From the NCBI RefSeq assembly GCF_040499845.1, contig NZ_CP159342.1, forward strand, positions 6,448,001 to 6,512,000: DNA of 64,000 nt, written 5' to 3'. The notes under the pieces are model-generated. The model was not told the origin of the DNA. It saw only the letters and a list, made by a program, of their open reading frames with translations, and did no database searches. This document shows, piece after piece, positions 27,432 through 36,809 of this stretch; the stretch's first letter is position 1, and every line of letters begins with the position of its first letter. The DNA is from Micromonospora sp. CCTCC AA 2012012. GTDB taxonomy: Bacteria > Actinomycetota > Actinomycetes > Mycobacteriales > Micromonosporaceae. A program made the position numbers and the translations under genes.

Positions 27432-28241
27432 GTGCCAGAGGGACACACCATCCACCGCCTGGCGGCCCGGCACGCCGAGCTCTTCGTCGGCGACAAGGTG
27501 CACGCCGCCAGCCCGCAGGGCCGCTTCGCCGAGGGCGCGGCCCGGCTCACCGGCACCGTCCTGGACGGCACCGAGGCGTACGGCAAGCATCTGCTGCACC
27601 ACTACGCCGGCGAGCTGACCCTGCACGTCCACCTCGGGCTCTACGGGCGGTTCACCGACGGCCCCGGCGAGCCGCCCCCGCCGGTCGGGCAGGTGCGGCT
27701 GCGGTTGACGAGTGACCGGCACTGGCTGGACCTGCGCGGGCCGACCGCCTGTGAGCTGCTCACCCCGCCCGAGGTGGCGGCGCTGCGCGACCGGCTCGGC
27801 CCGGACCCGCTGCGCGCCGACGCCGACCCGGACCGGGCGTACGCCCGGATCTCCCGCAGCCCGACGCCGCTCGCGGCGCTCCTGCTCGACCAGTCCGTGG
27901 TGGCCGGCACCGGGCTGATCTTCGTGACCGAGGCGCTGTTCCGGGCCGGCCTGCCGCCGCTGCTGCCCGGCCGTGAGCTGACCCCCGCAGGCTGGCGGGA
28001 ACTCTGGGCCGACCTGGTCGCGCTGATGACCCTCGCCGTCGAGCGGGGCCGGATCGACACCGTGCGGGACGCCCACCTGCCCGAGGCGACCGGCCGCCCG
28101 GCCCGCGTCGACCGGCACGGCGGCGAGGTGTACGTCTACCGCCGCCCCGGCGCGCCCTGCCACGTCTGCGGCACCGAGGTCAGTCGGGGCGAGCTGGCCG
28201 GCCGCAACCTCTACTGGTGCCCCACCTGCCAACGCGGGTGA
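27432..28241 (+). CDS. nei2: Fpg/Nei family DNA glycosylase (Nei2-type endonuclease VIII)
   Basis: 269-aa base-excision repair enzyme. Pro2-Glu3 of PEGHTIHRLA form the active site after removal of the start residue; GKHLLHHY holds the conserved lysine, HVHLGLYGRF matches mycobacterial Nei2, and the C-terminus has a zinc finger CHVCG...CPTCQ. Oddly, the usually conserved GxGNxYxxE loop reads GTGLIFVTE, replacing the phosphate-binding Asn and the Tyr. Either this is a subgroup trait or the enzyme has altered activity. GTG start fixed by the proline that must follow. Confidence 0.9.
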   Translation: MPEGHTIHRLAARHAELFVGDKVHAASPQGRFAEGAARLTGTVLDGTEAYGKHLLHHYAGELTLHVHLGLYGRFTDGPGEPPPPVGQVRLRLTSDRHWLDLRGPTACELLTPPEVAALRDRLGPDPLRADADPDRAYARISRSPTPLAALLLDQSVVAGTGLIFVTEALFRAGLPPLLPGRELTPAGWRELWADLVALMTLAVERGRIDTVRDAHLPEATGRPARVDRHGGEVYVYRRPGAPCHVCGTEVSRGELAGRNLYWCPTCQRG

Positions 28242-28265
28242 GGACGCGCACCGCCGGTTGCCCGG

Positions 28266-29141
28266 TCAGTCGTCGAGGAGCCAGCGGACGACCTCGACCT
28301 GGCGGGGGAAGACGTCGTCGCCGCCGATGCTCCAGGCCAGCGTCTGCGCGACCGTCCAACCCCGGACCCGTTCCCGGTCGAGCCCCAGCTCGGCGCAGAG
28401 CCGGTCCAGCCGGTGCCGCACCGCGGCCGGTGAGTGGCCCAGCTCCGCGCCGCGCACCATCGGGACCGGCGCGAACTCCCGCTCACCCACCAGCGGCTTC
28501 GGGTCGATGACCAGCCACGGCTCCCGGGTCGCCCGGAGCACGTTGCCGGCGTGCAGATCCTGGTTGACCAGCACCTGCTCGCCCTGGCTCGGCACCAGGT
28601 CGGCGAGGAGCCCGAGCGCCGCGTCGAGCAGTCGCCGCTCGTACGGGCGGCCGACCCGTTCCCAGTTGACCGGCATCCGTTCCGCCCACCCGGCCGCTTC
28701 CTCGGCGAGCGAGGTGAACGGCGGGCCGGCCGGCACCCCGAGCCGGGGCAGCAGCTCCACCACCGCGTCGAGCGCCTCATCGGCCGGCACCCGGTGCAGC
28801 GGGGTACCGGGCACGCACCGCTCGACCAGCAGCGCCCGCCGCTCCGGGGCGTGGTCGAGCAGCCGGATCGCGCCCCGGCCCGCCCAGTGCGCCAACGCCG
28901 TCGCCTCGTGCATGCTGTCGTCGTCCGGGAACTGGAGCTTCAGCACCGCCGGGGTGCCGTCCGGCAGCTCCGCCGGCATCGCCAGTGACGCGAACGCGTA
29001 CGGGTAGGGCCGGCCCACCCGCAGCCCCCAGCGGTCCACGCAGGCGGCCAGCCGCTCCGGCAGCACCGCCAACCAGTCCCGCCCGGCCGGCACCCGCTCG
29101 ACCCAGCGCAGCCCGTCCGGAATCTCCAGCTCCGTCGCCAT
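28266..29141 (-). CDS. Aminoglycoside/streptomycin 6-kinase-family phosphotransferase
   Basis: 291-aa member of the APH(6)/hydroxyurea-type kinase family. VLKLQFPDDDSMHEATAL gives the ATP-binding Lys and Glu; the catalytic region VNQDLHAGNVL contains the Brenner Asp and Asn, and WLVIDPKPLVGE provides the metal-binding Asp. Chromosomal members of this family are widespread in actinomycetes and most have no proven resistance role, so a small-metabolite kinase function is equally likely. The ATG at 29141 lacks a strong ribosome site. It faces the nei2 gene convergently with a 24-bp gap. Confidence 0.83.
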   Translation of the reverse strand: MATELEIPDGLRWVERVPAGRDWLAVLPERLAACVDRWGLRVGRPYPYAFASLAMPAELPDGTPAVLKLQFPDDDSMHEATALAHWAGRGAIRLLDHAPERRALLVERCVPGTPLHRVPADEALDAVVELLPRLGVPAGPPFTSLAEEAAGWAERMPVNWERVGRPYERRLLDAALGLLADLVPSQGEQVLVNQDLHAGNVLRATREPWLVIDPKPLVGEREFAPVPMVRGAELGHSPAAVRHRLDRLCAELGLDRERVRGWTVAQTLAWSIGGDDVFPRQVEVVRWLLDD

Positions 29142-29224
29142 CCGACCATTCTGGACGAAGCCCGGCCGCCGCGTACCACCGACTCCGGAGCGACCGCGCC
29201 GGCCGGTGGCGCGCGGGGGAGCGG

Positions 29225-30643
29225 TCAGCGCAGTCGGCGGATGTCGCCGTACGCGCGGTAGAAGCCGCCGCGGCCGGACTCGCGGACCTCGGTGACCAGG
29301 TAGCGCGCGCCCGGCTCCCGGATGCCCTTGGGGAACTGCACCGACCAGTCCCGGTGGTAGCCGGAGGAGAGCACGTGGATGCGGAGCCGGCCGCCGTCGT
29401 CGACGCACTGCACCACCACGCCGTCGGAGTCGTCGGTGGTCACCTCGACCGTGGACCAGGCCGCCGGCTCGGGCAGCCGGACCGGCGCCTTGACGTCGAC
29501 GACCTCCGGCACGCTGCCCGCCTCGGCCGCCCGGATCGCCGGCTCGCTGGCGTCGATGCAGGCCAGGTGGCCGCTGGTGGTCACCACGTAGAGGCGCTCG
29601 TCGTGGTATTGCATGGAGTAGGCCGAGCCGCAGCCGGTGCCGAGCTTCCAGAGCCGGGTGCCGGCCTGGTCGAAGCAGTAGATCGAGGACTGGCTGTCGC
29701 CGGCGAAGACGTACCGGCCCTCCTCGGCGGTGGCGCAGGAGAAGACCGGGGCGTCGCAGCGGTACGTCCGCTCGGCGCGCCCGTCCTTGCGCAGCCGCAC
29801 CACCTCCCGCGTGCCGGTGCCCGCGAAGACGGCCGTCCGCTCCTGCCAGCCGAAGAGCACCGATCCGGTGGGGGTGTGCCACAGCTCCCGCCCGGTGCGC
29901 CAGTCGTAGCCGGTGACGCCCTGGGAGTGGCCGTGGTAGAGCGCGTCGGTGTCGCAACGGACCATCCACGCGGACCGGCCACGCCCCGCCCGCCGCCAGA
30001 GGAACTCGTCCTCGTGGTCGATCGCGGCGATGCCGCCGTCGGCGTCGGAGACGCCCAGCACCCCGTCGTGGATGTCCAGCCAGTAGATGTCGATCTCCGG
30101 CGCGATCGCGTACGCCGCCCGGGGCACCTTGCCGGAGAGGTCGTAGACGTTGCCGTCGTCGCAGCCGGCATAGATCCAGGCGTCGTCGGCCACGATGCAC
30201 TTCACCCCGTCGGGGAGCCGGACCTGGTTCAGCACCCGCGCGTCGTGGCCCAGCGTGGTGATCACCCCGTGCTCGTTGCCCACCATGCAGCTCTGCCCGT
30301 CGACGAAGATGCCGAACGCGGGCGCGCCCGACGCGTACCGCCAGAGGACCGGAGCGGTGCGGGCGGTGGAGCGGGTGCTGACGATCTGCCGGCGGGAGAC
30401 CGTGCGCTTCTGGCGTACGCCGGGGGTCGCCGGGGCGTACCCCTTGCGGATCTTCTCGCCGATCTTCTTCGCGGCGGCGGCCCGGGCCCGGGTGTTGTCG
30501 GGGTAGCTCGCGGTCTTGACCTGACCCTGGTCGCCGATCCGGCCGTAGCGCACGGTCATCGCGGTGTTGTCCACCACCACCTCGTAGAACTTGTGCGCAC
30601 CGTCCACTTCGGACAGTTCGAGATAGGTCGTCTCCTGCGACAT
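29225..30643 (-). CDS. WGR domain protein with C-terminal beta-propeller
   Basis: 472 aa. The N-terminal WGR domain (about 1-80) has LELSEVDGAHKFYEVVVD, the RYGRIGDQG core and the KKIGEKIRKGY end. A basic, Ser/Thr/Arg linker (about 80-100) leads into seven or eight repeats of a PQQ/WD-like propeller (about 100-472), each with motifs such as WIYAGCDDGNVYDLSG, RYVFAGDSQSSIYCFD and LYVVTTSGHLACID. WGR domains bind nucleic acid ends in PARPs and occur in bacterial proteins of unknown function. CGGAGG precedes the ATG. Neighbours do not indicate a pathway. Confidence 0.8.
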   Translation of the reverse strand: MSQETTYLELSEVDGAHKFYEVVVDNTAMTVRYGRIGDQGQVKTASYPDNTRARAAAAKKIGEKIRKGYAPATPGVRQKRTVSRRQIVSTRSTARTAPVLWRYASGAPAFGIFVDGQSCMVGNEHGVITTLGHDARVLNQVRLPDGVKCIVADDAWIYAGCDDGNVYDLSGKVPRAAYAIAPEIDIYWLDIHDGVLGVSDADGGIAAIDHEDEFLWRRAGRGRSAWMVRCDTDALYHGHSQGVTGYDWRTGRELWHTPTGSVLFGWQERTAVFAGTGTREVVRLRKDGRAERTYRCDAPVFSCATAEEGRYVFAGDSQSSIYCFDQAGTRLWKLGTGCGSAYSMQYHDERLYVVTTSGHLACIDASEPAIRAAEAGSVPEVVDVKAPVRLPEPAAWSTVEVTTDDSDGVVVQCVDDGGRLRIHVLSSGYHRDWSVQFPKGIREPGARYLVTEVRESGRGGFYRAYGDIRRLR

Positions 30644-30744
30644 GGGGATGCCTCCGAGGGGGAATCAACGCCGGACCCGGCACTGCGCCAACACCCCGAA
30701 CCTAACCGCGCCCCCCGACAAGATCGGGTCCCCGCTGACCGCTC

Positions 30745-32127
30745 CTAGCGGCGGTCGAGGGCGTCGACGGCCTTGCGGGCGGCGATCAGCACCGGATCCC
30801 AGACCGGCGCGTACGGCGGGGCGTAGCCGAGATCCAGCGAGGTCATCTCGTCCACCGTCATGCCGTTCCACAGCGCCACCGCGAGGGTGTCGATCCGCTT
30901 GGCCGCCTCGGACCAGCCGACGATCTGCGCCCCGAGCAGCCGCCCGCTGGGGCGCTCCGCGAGCAGCTTGACCGTCATCGGCCGGGAACCGGGGTAGTAG
31001 CCGGCCCGGCTGGTCGACTCGGCGACCACCGAGACGAACTCGAAGCCGGCCGAGGCGGCGTCCCGCTCGCGCAGGCCGGTACGCCCCACCTCCAGGTCGC
31101 AGACCTTGGTCACGGCCGTGCCGATCACGCCCGGGAAGGTGGCGTACCCGCCGCCGATGTTGATCCCGGCCACCCGGCCCTGCTTGTTGGCGTGCGTGCC
31201 GAGCGGGATGTGCACCGGCAGCCCGCTGACCCGGTGCAGGGTCTCGACGCAGTCCCCGGCGGCCCAGACGCCCGGTACCCCGGGCACCCGCATCCGCCGG
31301 TCGGTGCGTACCCCGCCGGAGGGCCCGATCGGCAGGCCGGCGGCCTGCGCGACGGCGATGTTCGGGCGTACGCCGAGGCCCAGGACCACGACGTCGGCCG
31401 GCATCGGCCCCTCGGCGGTGACCACCGCGGTGACCCGGCCGTCCCGGGTCTCCAGGCCGGTCACCGTCAGTCCGGTACGGATGCCGATGCCGATGCCGCG
31501 CATCGCGTCGGATACCAGCTCGGCCATGTCGGCGTCCACGGTGGACATCGGTTGGTCGGCCTGCTCGACCAGGTCGACGGTGAGCCCCCGCTTGATCAGC
31601 GCCTCGGCCATCTCGACGCCGATGTAGCCGCCGCCCACCACCACCGCCCGGCGCGGCGTCGGCTCCCGGTCCAGCCAGTCGCGCAGCGCCGCCCCGTCGT
31701 CGAGCGTCTGCACGCCGAACACCCCGTCGGCGTCGGTGCGCGCCCAGTCGGGCGTCAGCGGGACGGCTCCGGTGGCGTACACCAGCTGGTCGAAACGCTC
31801 GCGGACCTCGCCGCCGCCGGCCAGGTTCCGGGCGACCACCTCGCGGCGCTCCAGGTCGATGCCGGTCACCTCGTGCCGCAGCCGGACGTCGATGTCGAAC
31901 GACGTGCGGAAGGTCTCGGGATCCCGGGCGACGAGCTGGTCCCGGTCGGGCACCACCCCACCGATCCAGTAGGGGATGCCGCAGGACGAGTAGGACGTGA
32001 AGTGCCCCCGCTCGAAGGCGACGATCTCCAGGTCGTCCCGGTCCCGGCGACGCCGGGCCTGGGACGCGGCGGCCATCCCGGCCGCGTCCCCGCCGACGAC
32101 GATCAGCCGTTCCGCCACGACGCCCAT
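30745..32127 (-). CDS. FAD-dependent pyridine nucleotide-disulfide oxidoreductase (CoA-disulfide reductase / NADH oxidase-like)
   Basis: 460-aa flavoprotein. The FAD Rossmann motif is VVGGDAAGMAAASQ (about 10-23), the redox Cys lies in SYSSCGIPYWIGG (about residue 48, equivalent to Cys42/43 of NADH peroxidase and CoADR), the NAD(P) motif is VVVGGGYIGVEMAE, and VWAAGDC closes the FAD site. Single-Cys enzymes of this group reduce CoA disulfide, peroxide or oxygen. The ATG at 32127 was kept, although a GTG at 32118 is possible. Physiological substrate unknown. Confidence 0.87.
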   Translation of the reverse strand: MGVVAERLIVVGGDAAGMAAASQARRRRDRDDLEIVAFERGHFTSYSSCGIPYWIGGVVPDRDQLVARDPETFRTSFDIDVRLRHEVTGIDLERREVVARNLAGGGEVRERFDQLVYATGAVPLTPDWARTDADGVFGVQTLDDGAALRDWLDREPTPRRAVVVGGGYIGVEMAEALIKRGLTVDLVEQADQPMSTVDADMAELVSDAMRGIGIGIRTGLTVTGLETRDGRVTAVVTAEGPMPADVVVLGLGVRPNIAVAQAAGLPIGPSGGVRTDRRMRVPGVPGVWAAGDCVETLHRVSGLPVHIPLGTHANKQGRVAGINIGGGYATFPGVIGTAVTKVCDLEVGRTGLRERDAASAGFEFVSVVAESTSRAGYYPGSRPMTVKLLAERPSGRLLGAQIVGWSEAAKRIDTLAVALWNGMTVDEMTSLDLGYAPPYAPVWDPVLIAARKAVDALDRR

Positions 32128-32163
32128 CCTGTCACGCCCGGCCCGTCCGCGGGCCGGTGCCGG

Positions 32164-33303
32164 TCAGCCACGGGTCTGCCGGGCCACGTCCTCCACCACG
32201 TCCACCAACCGACCGGTACGCGCGAAGACCGCCCGCTGCCGCGCCGCCCCGCTGCCGTGCCGGCGCAGCCCGCCCAGCAGCTCGGTCACCTGGTCGAGGT
32301 CGCCGTGCCGGGTCAGCTCCGGACGCAGCCGGTCGACCAGCCGGTCCAGCAGCTCCCACATGGGCCGCAGCTCGCCGTCGGTGACGTCCACGCCCTCGCC
32401 CTCCAGCCCGTCGTGGGCGGCCCGCCAGTGCGCGGCCACCAGCAGGTGGTGGTCGGTGCGGATCGGGGCGCGGCCGGCCGCGATGTCCGTCATCGCGGTC
32501 GCCACCAGGGCCCGCACCAGGGCGGCGACCAGCACCGTGTCGTCCACCGACGGGCAGACGTCACCGATCCGGATCTCCACCGTCGGGTACTTCGCCGACA
32601 GTCGGGCGTACCAGTAGAGCATCCCCTCGTCGAGCATCACGCCGGTCGCGATGAGCTGCCGGATCAGCCGCTCGTAGTGCTCGTGGGAGGTCAGGTAGGG
32701 GGTGGGCGCGACCGACGGCCAGCGTTCCCACTCCACCGAGCGCCAGCTCGCGTACCCGGTGTCCTCGCCCCGGGAGAACGGGGAGTTGGTGGTCATCGCG
32801 TGCAGGATCGGCAGCCAGGGCCGGACGTGGTTGAGCACCTGCACGCCCGTGTCGCCGTCCGGCACGCCGACGTGCACGTGCATGCCGTTGTTGCCGGGAC
32901 CGGGCACGAGCAGCCGGAACCGTTCGATCATCCGGTCGAAGCGGGGCTTGTCGACCACCGGCGGGACCGGGCCGTCCACCGGGCCGGTGCCGATCGCGAG
33001 CAGCCGTACGCCGGCCCGCTCGGCGGCGGCGGAGAGCTCACCGCGCAGCACGCCCAGCGAGTGGCGGATCGAGGAGAGTTCCAGGCCGGGCGGGGTGCCG
33101 ATCTCGATCTGGCTGGTCTGGAACTCGCGTTCGATCTGACCGCGCAGCTCCGCCGGCACCTGCTCCATGACCAGGTCCACCGCCGGCACGGCGGCACCGG
33201 TGTGCGGGTCGACCAGGAGGAACTCCTCCTCCACGCCGACGGTGAGCAGATCGGTGCCGCCGGGGGCGGCGTCCCGTTCCCGCTCCGCAACTGACCCGCT
33301 CAT
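32164..33303 (-). CDS. Carboxylate-amine ligase, YbdK / glutamate-cysteine ligase 2 family
   Basis: 379-aa GCS2-family ligase. TVGVEEEFLLVDPHTG, FQTSQIEIGTPP, NNGMHVHVGVPD and TVEIRIGDVCPSVDD are the metal/ATP-binding signatures of YbdK and of EgtA-like gamma-glutamyl ligases. YbdK has weak gamma-glutamyl-cysteine ligase activity; mycothiol-using actinomycetes carry several paralogues of unknown substrate. The start is uncertain: ATG 33303, GTG 33306, ATG 33309 and ATG 33363 are in frame without a clear ribosome site. Divergent from lysX. Confidence 0.82.
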   Translation of the reverse strand: MSGSVAERERDAAPGGTDLLTVGVEEEFLLVDPHTGAAVPAVDLVMEQVPAELRGQIEREFQTSQIEIGTPPGLELSSIRHSLGVLRGELSAAAERAGVRLLAIGTGPVDGPVPPVVDKPRFDRMIERFRLLVPGPGNNGMHVHVGVPDGDTGVQVLNHVRPWLPILHAMTTNSPFSRGEDTGYASWRSVEWERWPSVAPTPYLTSHEHYERLIRQLIATGVMLDEGMLYWYARLSAKYPTVEIRIGDVCPSVDDTVLVAALVRALVATAMTDIAAGRAPIRTDHHLLVAAHWRAAHDGLEGEGVDVTDGELRPMWELLDRLVDRLRPELTRHGDLDQVTELLGGLRRHGSGAARQRAVFARTGRLVDVVEDVARQTRG

Positions 33304-33451
33304 CACCATCACCGTCCGCTCGTGCCGGTCGCGGCACCGTGCCGCGTACGTCGATCCGCCCATTACCCACCGTGTCCATTTCGGGAAACGCCACCATCGG
33401 CGTGTCTTCCCCCGCGCGCCGCCTCGTCGGGTGCCAATGGGGGACCCCTGC

Positions 33452-33457
33452 TATACC
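33452..33457 (+). promoter_or_regulatory. Possible -10 element for lysX
   Basis: GC-TATACC-GG, 44 bp before the lysX GTG, resembles an extended -10. A TTGACA at 33465-33470 has no -10 at the right distance. Weak evidence. Confidence 0.25.
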
Positions 33458-33500
33458 GGATGCGTTGACAGGCTCTTCCTTCTGCCAAGGAGTGCGTACG

Positions 33501-36500
33501 GTGACCGACGAACGGCGGCCCGACCGGGACTGGCGACGCCAGGTGCCGCGTGCCTTCGCGACGCTGCTCTGGGTGATCGCGGTGGTCTGCGCGCTGGCGG
33601 CGCTGAGCAGCGCTGTCCGCACCGACATCCAGCCGGTCCGCACCGCGATCGACGCGCTGCTGCTGCCCGCCCCCGCGAACCTGGCGTACGCGGTCTTCAT
33701 CGGCACCCTGGCCTCGGCGGTGCTGCGCCGCAAGCGGCTCGCCTACTGGGTGCTGGTCGTCTACTTCACCCTCAGCCTGGCCGTCGGCGTGCTGGCCGGC
33801 GTGCTGCTGCTGGTGGTCGGCGCCAACGACCTCACCGACGACGCCGGCCGCCGGCTGTTCAACTCCTTGGAGACCGTCGGGGTGTGGGTGGGCATCGCCT
33901 TCGCCGCCGCCGCGCTGGGTCTGCTGCTCGCCGCCCGGCGGGAGTTCTACGCCCGGGTCCGCAGCGGCAGCACCCGGCAGGCCCTGGGGGTCTTCTTCGG
34001 ACTCGCGGCGGTCTCGGTCGGCCTGGGTTACCTGCTGCTCACCGCCGTGCCGGGCAGTCTGCACACCTGGCTGGACCGGCTCGGCTACGCGATCGAGAAG
34101 GTCTTCGGCGGCGCGATCACCCTGGACCTCACCCGGCAGGGGCAGGCCCCCGGCTGGGTCAACCTGCTGCTCGGCGCCTTCGGTGCGACCGCCTTCGTGG
34201 CCGGCCTGTTCACCCTGCTCCGCTCGCAGCGGGCCGCCGCCGTGCTGCACCCGCAGGAGGAGGAGCGGATCCGGGAGCTGCTGGCCCGGCACGGCGGCCG
34301 GGACTCGCTCGGCTACTTCGCCACCCGCCGCGACAAGGCGGCCATCTTCTCCGCCAGCGGCAAGTCGGCCGTCACCTACCGGGTGGTCAACGGGGTGAGC
34401 CTGGCCAGCGGCGACCCGGTCGGCGACCCCGAGGCGTGGGGCCCGGCGATCGAGGCGTGGCTCGACCAGGCCCGCGAGTACGCCTGGACTCCGGCGGTGA
34501 TGGGCGCCAGCGAGGCGGGGGCGCGGGCGTACCACCGGCACGGGCTGAAGGTGCTGCACCTGGGCGACGAGGCGATCCTGCTGCCCCGGGAGTTCGACCT
34601 GAACGGCCCGGACATGCGCCCGGTCCGCCAGGCGGTGCACCGGGTGGAACGAGCCGGCTACACCGCCCGGGTACGCCGGCACGCGGAGATCCCGCCGGAG
34701 GAGCTGTCCGCGCTGGCCCGGCTCGCCACCGCCTGGCGGGACACCGAGCACGAGCGGGGCTTCTCGATGGCGCTCGGCCGGCTCGGCGACCCGGCCGACG
34801 GCGACTGCGTGCTGGTCGACGCCCGGGACGGCAGCGGCCGGGTGCGGGCGATCCTGTCGCTCAGCCCGTGGGGCGCGGACGGGCTCTCGCTGGACCTGAT
34901 GCGCCGGGACCGCTCCGCCGACAACGGCGTCATGGAATTCATGGTCGCCGCGCTGCTCGGGGCCGCGCCCCGGCACGGCGTGGAACGGGTCTCGCTGAAC
35001 TTCGCGGTGTTCCGGTCGGTCTTCGAGCAGGGCGCGCGGATCGGCGCCGGCCCGATCATCCGGCTCTGGCGGCACGCCCTGCTCTTCTTCTCCCGCTGGT
35101 GGCAGCTGGAGTCGCTCTATCTCTCCAACGCCAAGTACCAGCCGCACTGGACGCCCCGCTACCTCTGCTTCGCGGAGCGCCGGGAACTGGCCCGGGTCGG
35201 TCTCGCGGCAGCCGTCGCCGAGGGCTTCCTGGCGCTGCCGGGCGGCCGGCCCACCCCGTTGCAGGGGGTGCCGCCGGCCGGCGGGGGCGTCGGCTTCGTG
35301 CCGCCGGCCGCCGCGACGGTCCGGGCCGTGCCGCCCGAGCCGACCGCGGTGCAGCGGCCGGAACAGATCCGGGTACGCCAGGCGAAGCTGGACCGGCTGC
35401 GCGCCGAGGGGGTCGACCCGTACCCGGTGGGTTTCCCGCGCACGGTCAGCTGCGCCGAGGTGCGCCGCCGGCACGCCGGACTGGCGCCGGACACGGCTTC
35501 CGGGGAGACCGTCTCGGTGGCCGGGCGGGTGCTGCTGGTCCGCGACCACGGCGGGATCTGCTTCGCCACCGTCCGGGACGGCAGCGGCGACCTGCAACTG
35601 GTGCTGGATCACGACCTGGACCGGTGGCGGGCGACGATCGACATCGGCGACCACGTCGGCGCCACCGGCGAGGTGTACGCGACCCGCCGGGGCGAGGTGT
35701 CGGTGCGGGTCGCCGACTGGCAGTTGACCGCCAAGTGCCTGCGCCCGCTGCCGGACAAGCACCACGGGCTGGCCGACCCGGAGGCCCGGGTCCGCCAGCG
35801 CTACCTGGACCTGGCGATCAACCCGGAGGCGCGGGAGCTGCTGCGGGCCCGGGGGGCGGCGCTGGGCAGCCTGCGCCGGACCCTGGCCGACCGGGACTTC
35901 CTGGAGGTGGAGACGCCGATCCTGCAACGGGTGCACGGCGGGGCGAACGCCCGCCCCTTCGCCACCCACAGCAACGCGTACGACGTGCGGCTGAGCCTGC
36001 GGATCGCGCCGGAGCTCTATCTCAAGCGGCTCGCGGTGGGCGGGGTGGAGCGGGTGTACGAGCTGGGTCGGGCGTTCCGCAACGAGGGGGTCGACTTCAG
36101 CCACAACCCGGAGTTCACCGTGCTGGAGGCCTACCAGGCGTACGCCGACTACCACGTCATGCGCGAGCTGGCCCGGGACCTGATCGTGGCGGCGGCGGTG
36201 GCGGTGCACGGGTCGCCGGTGGCGCGCCGCCCCGGCACCGGGGAGCTGGTGGACATCGGCGGCCAGTGGCCGGTGCGGACGGTGAACGAGGCGGTCTCCG
36301 CGGCGCTGGGCGAGGAGGTCACCGCCGACACCGAGGTGGCGACCCTGCGCAAGCTCTGCGACGCCGCGCAGGTGCCGTACGACCCGCGCTGGGAGCGCGG
36401 TGCGGTGCTGCTGGAGCTCTATGAGCGGCTGGTCGAGGCGCGGACCGAGGTGCCCACGTTCTATCTGGACTTCCCGACCGACGTGTCGCCGCTGACGCGG

Positions 36501-36809
36501 CAGCACCGGGACGATCCCCGGCTGGCGGAGCGGTGGGACCTGGTGGCGTTCGGGATGGAGCTGGGCACCGCGTACTCGGAGCTGGTGGACCCGACCGAGC
36601 AGCGCCGCCGGCTCACCGAGCAGTCCCTGAAGGCGGCGGGCGGTGACGTCGAGGCGATGGAGCTGGACGAGGACTTCCTCACCGCACTGGAGTACGCGAT
36701 GCCGCCCACGGGGGGCCTCGGGCTGGGCGTGGACCGGCTGGTGATGCTGCTGACCGGCCGGTCCATCCGGGAGACGCTGCCGTTCCCGATGGTCCGCGAG
36801 TCGTCGTGA
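33501..36809 (+). CDS. lysX: Bifunctional lysylphosphatidylglycerol synthetase / lysine-tRNA ligase
   Basis: 1,102 aa, close to mycobacterial LysX. Residues about 15-260 hold six or seven membrane helices; about 265-590 is the cytosolic DUF2156 transferase domain (GVSLASGDPVGDP, RFVSLNFAVFRS-like). From about 620 an OB-fold and class II LysRS catalytic core follow (QRYLDLAINPEARELL, RIAPELYLKRLAVGG, ELGRAFRNEGVDFSHNPEFT, GLGLGVDRLVMLLTG). The aaRS part charges tRNA-Lys and the membrane part transfers lysine to phosphatidylglycerol, lowering surface charge against cationic peptides. The GTG at 33501 has CAAGGAGTG upstream. The next gene overlaps it. Confidence 0.95.
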   Translation: MTDERRPDRDWRRQVPRAFATLLWVIAVVCALAALSSAVRTDIQPVRTAIDALLLPAPANLAYAVFIGTLASAVLRRKRLAYWVLVVYFTLSLAVGVLAGVLLLVVGANDLTDDAGRRLFNSLETVGVWVGIAFAAAALGLLLAARREFYARVRSGSTRQALGVFFGLAAVSVGLGYLLLTAVPGSLHTWLDRLGYAIEKVFGGAITLDLTRQGQAPGWVNLLLGAFGATAFVAGLFTLLRSQRAAAVLHPQEEERIRELLARHGGRDSLGYFATRRDKAAIFSASGKSAVTYRVVNGVSLASGDPVGDPEAWGPAIEAWLDQAREYAWTPAVMGASEAGARAYHRHGLKVLHLGDEAILLPREFDLNGPDMRPVRQAVHRVERAGYTARVRRHAEIPPEELSALARLATAWRDTEHERGFSMALGRLGDPADGDCVLVDARDGSGRVRAILSLSPWGADGLSLDLMRRDRSADNGVMEFMVAALLGAAPRHGVERVSLNFAVFRSVFEQGARIGAGPIIRLWRHALLFFSRWWQLESLYLSNAKYQPHWTPRYLCFAERRELARVGLAAAVAEGFLALPGGRPTPLQGVPPAGGGVGFVPPAAATVRAVPPEPTAVQRPEQIRVRQAKLDRLRAEGVDPYPVGFPRTVSCAEVRRRHAGLAPDTASGETVSVAGRVLLVRDHGGICFATVRDGSGDLQLVLDHDLDRWRATIDIGDHVGATGEVYATRRGEVSVRVADWQLTAKCLRPLPDKHHGLADPEARVRQRYLDLAINPEARELLRARGAALGSLRRTLADRDFLEVETPILQRVHGGANARPFATHSNAYDVRLSLRIAPELYLKRLAVGGVERVYELGRAFRNEGVDFSHNPEFTVLEAYQAYADYHVMRELARDLIVAAAVAVHGSPVARRPGTGELVDIGGQWPVRTVNEAVSAALGEEVTADTEVATLRKLCDAAQVPYDPRWERGAVLLELYERLVEARTEVPTFYLDFPTDVSPLTRQHRDDPRLAERWDLVAFGMELGTAYSELVDPTEQRRRLTEQSLKAAGGDVEAMELDEDFLTALEYAMPPTGGLGLGVDRLVMLLTGRSIRETLPFPMVRESS

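Noticed and set aside
28266..29141. Dedicated aminoglycoside resistance gene
   Set aside because: Family membership alone does not show resistance, and there is no antibiotic cluster or mobile context.
33363..36506. Long antisense open frame opposite lysX
   Set aside because: No domain, biased Arg/His/Gln/Pro composition, and lysX is fully conserved in the other strand.
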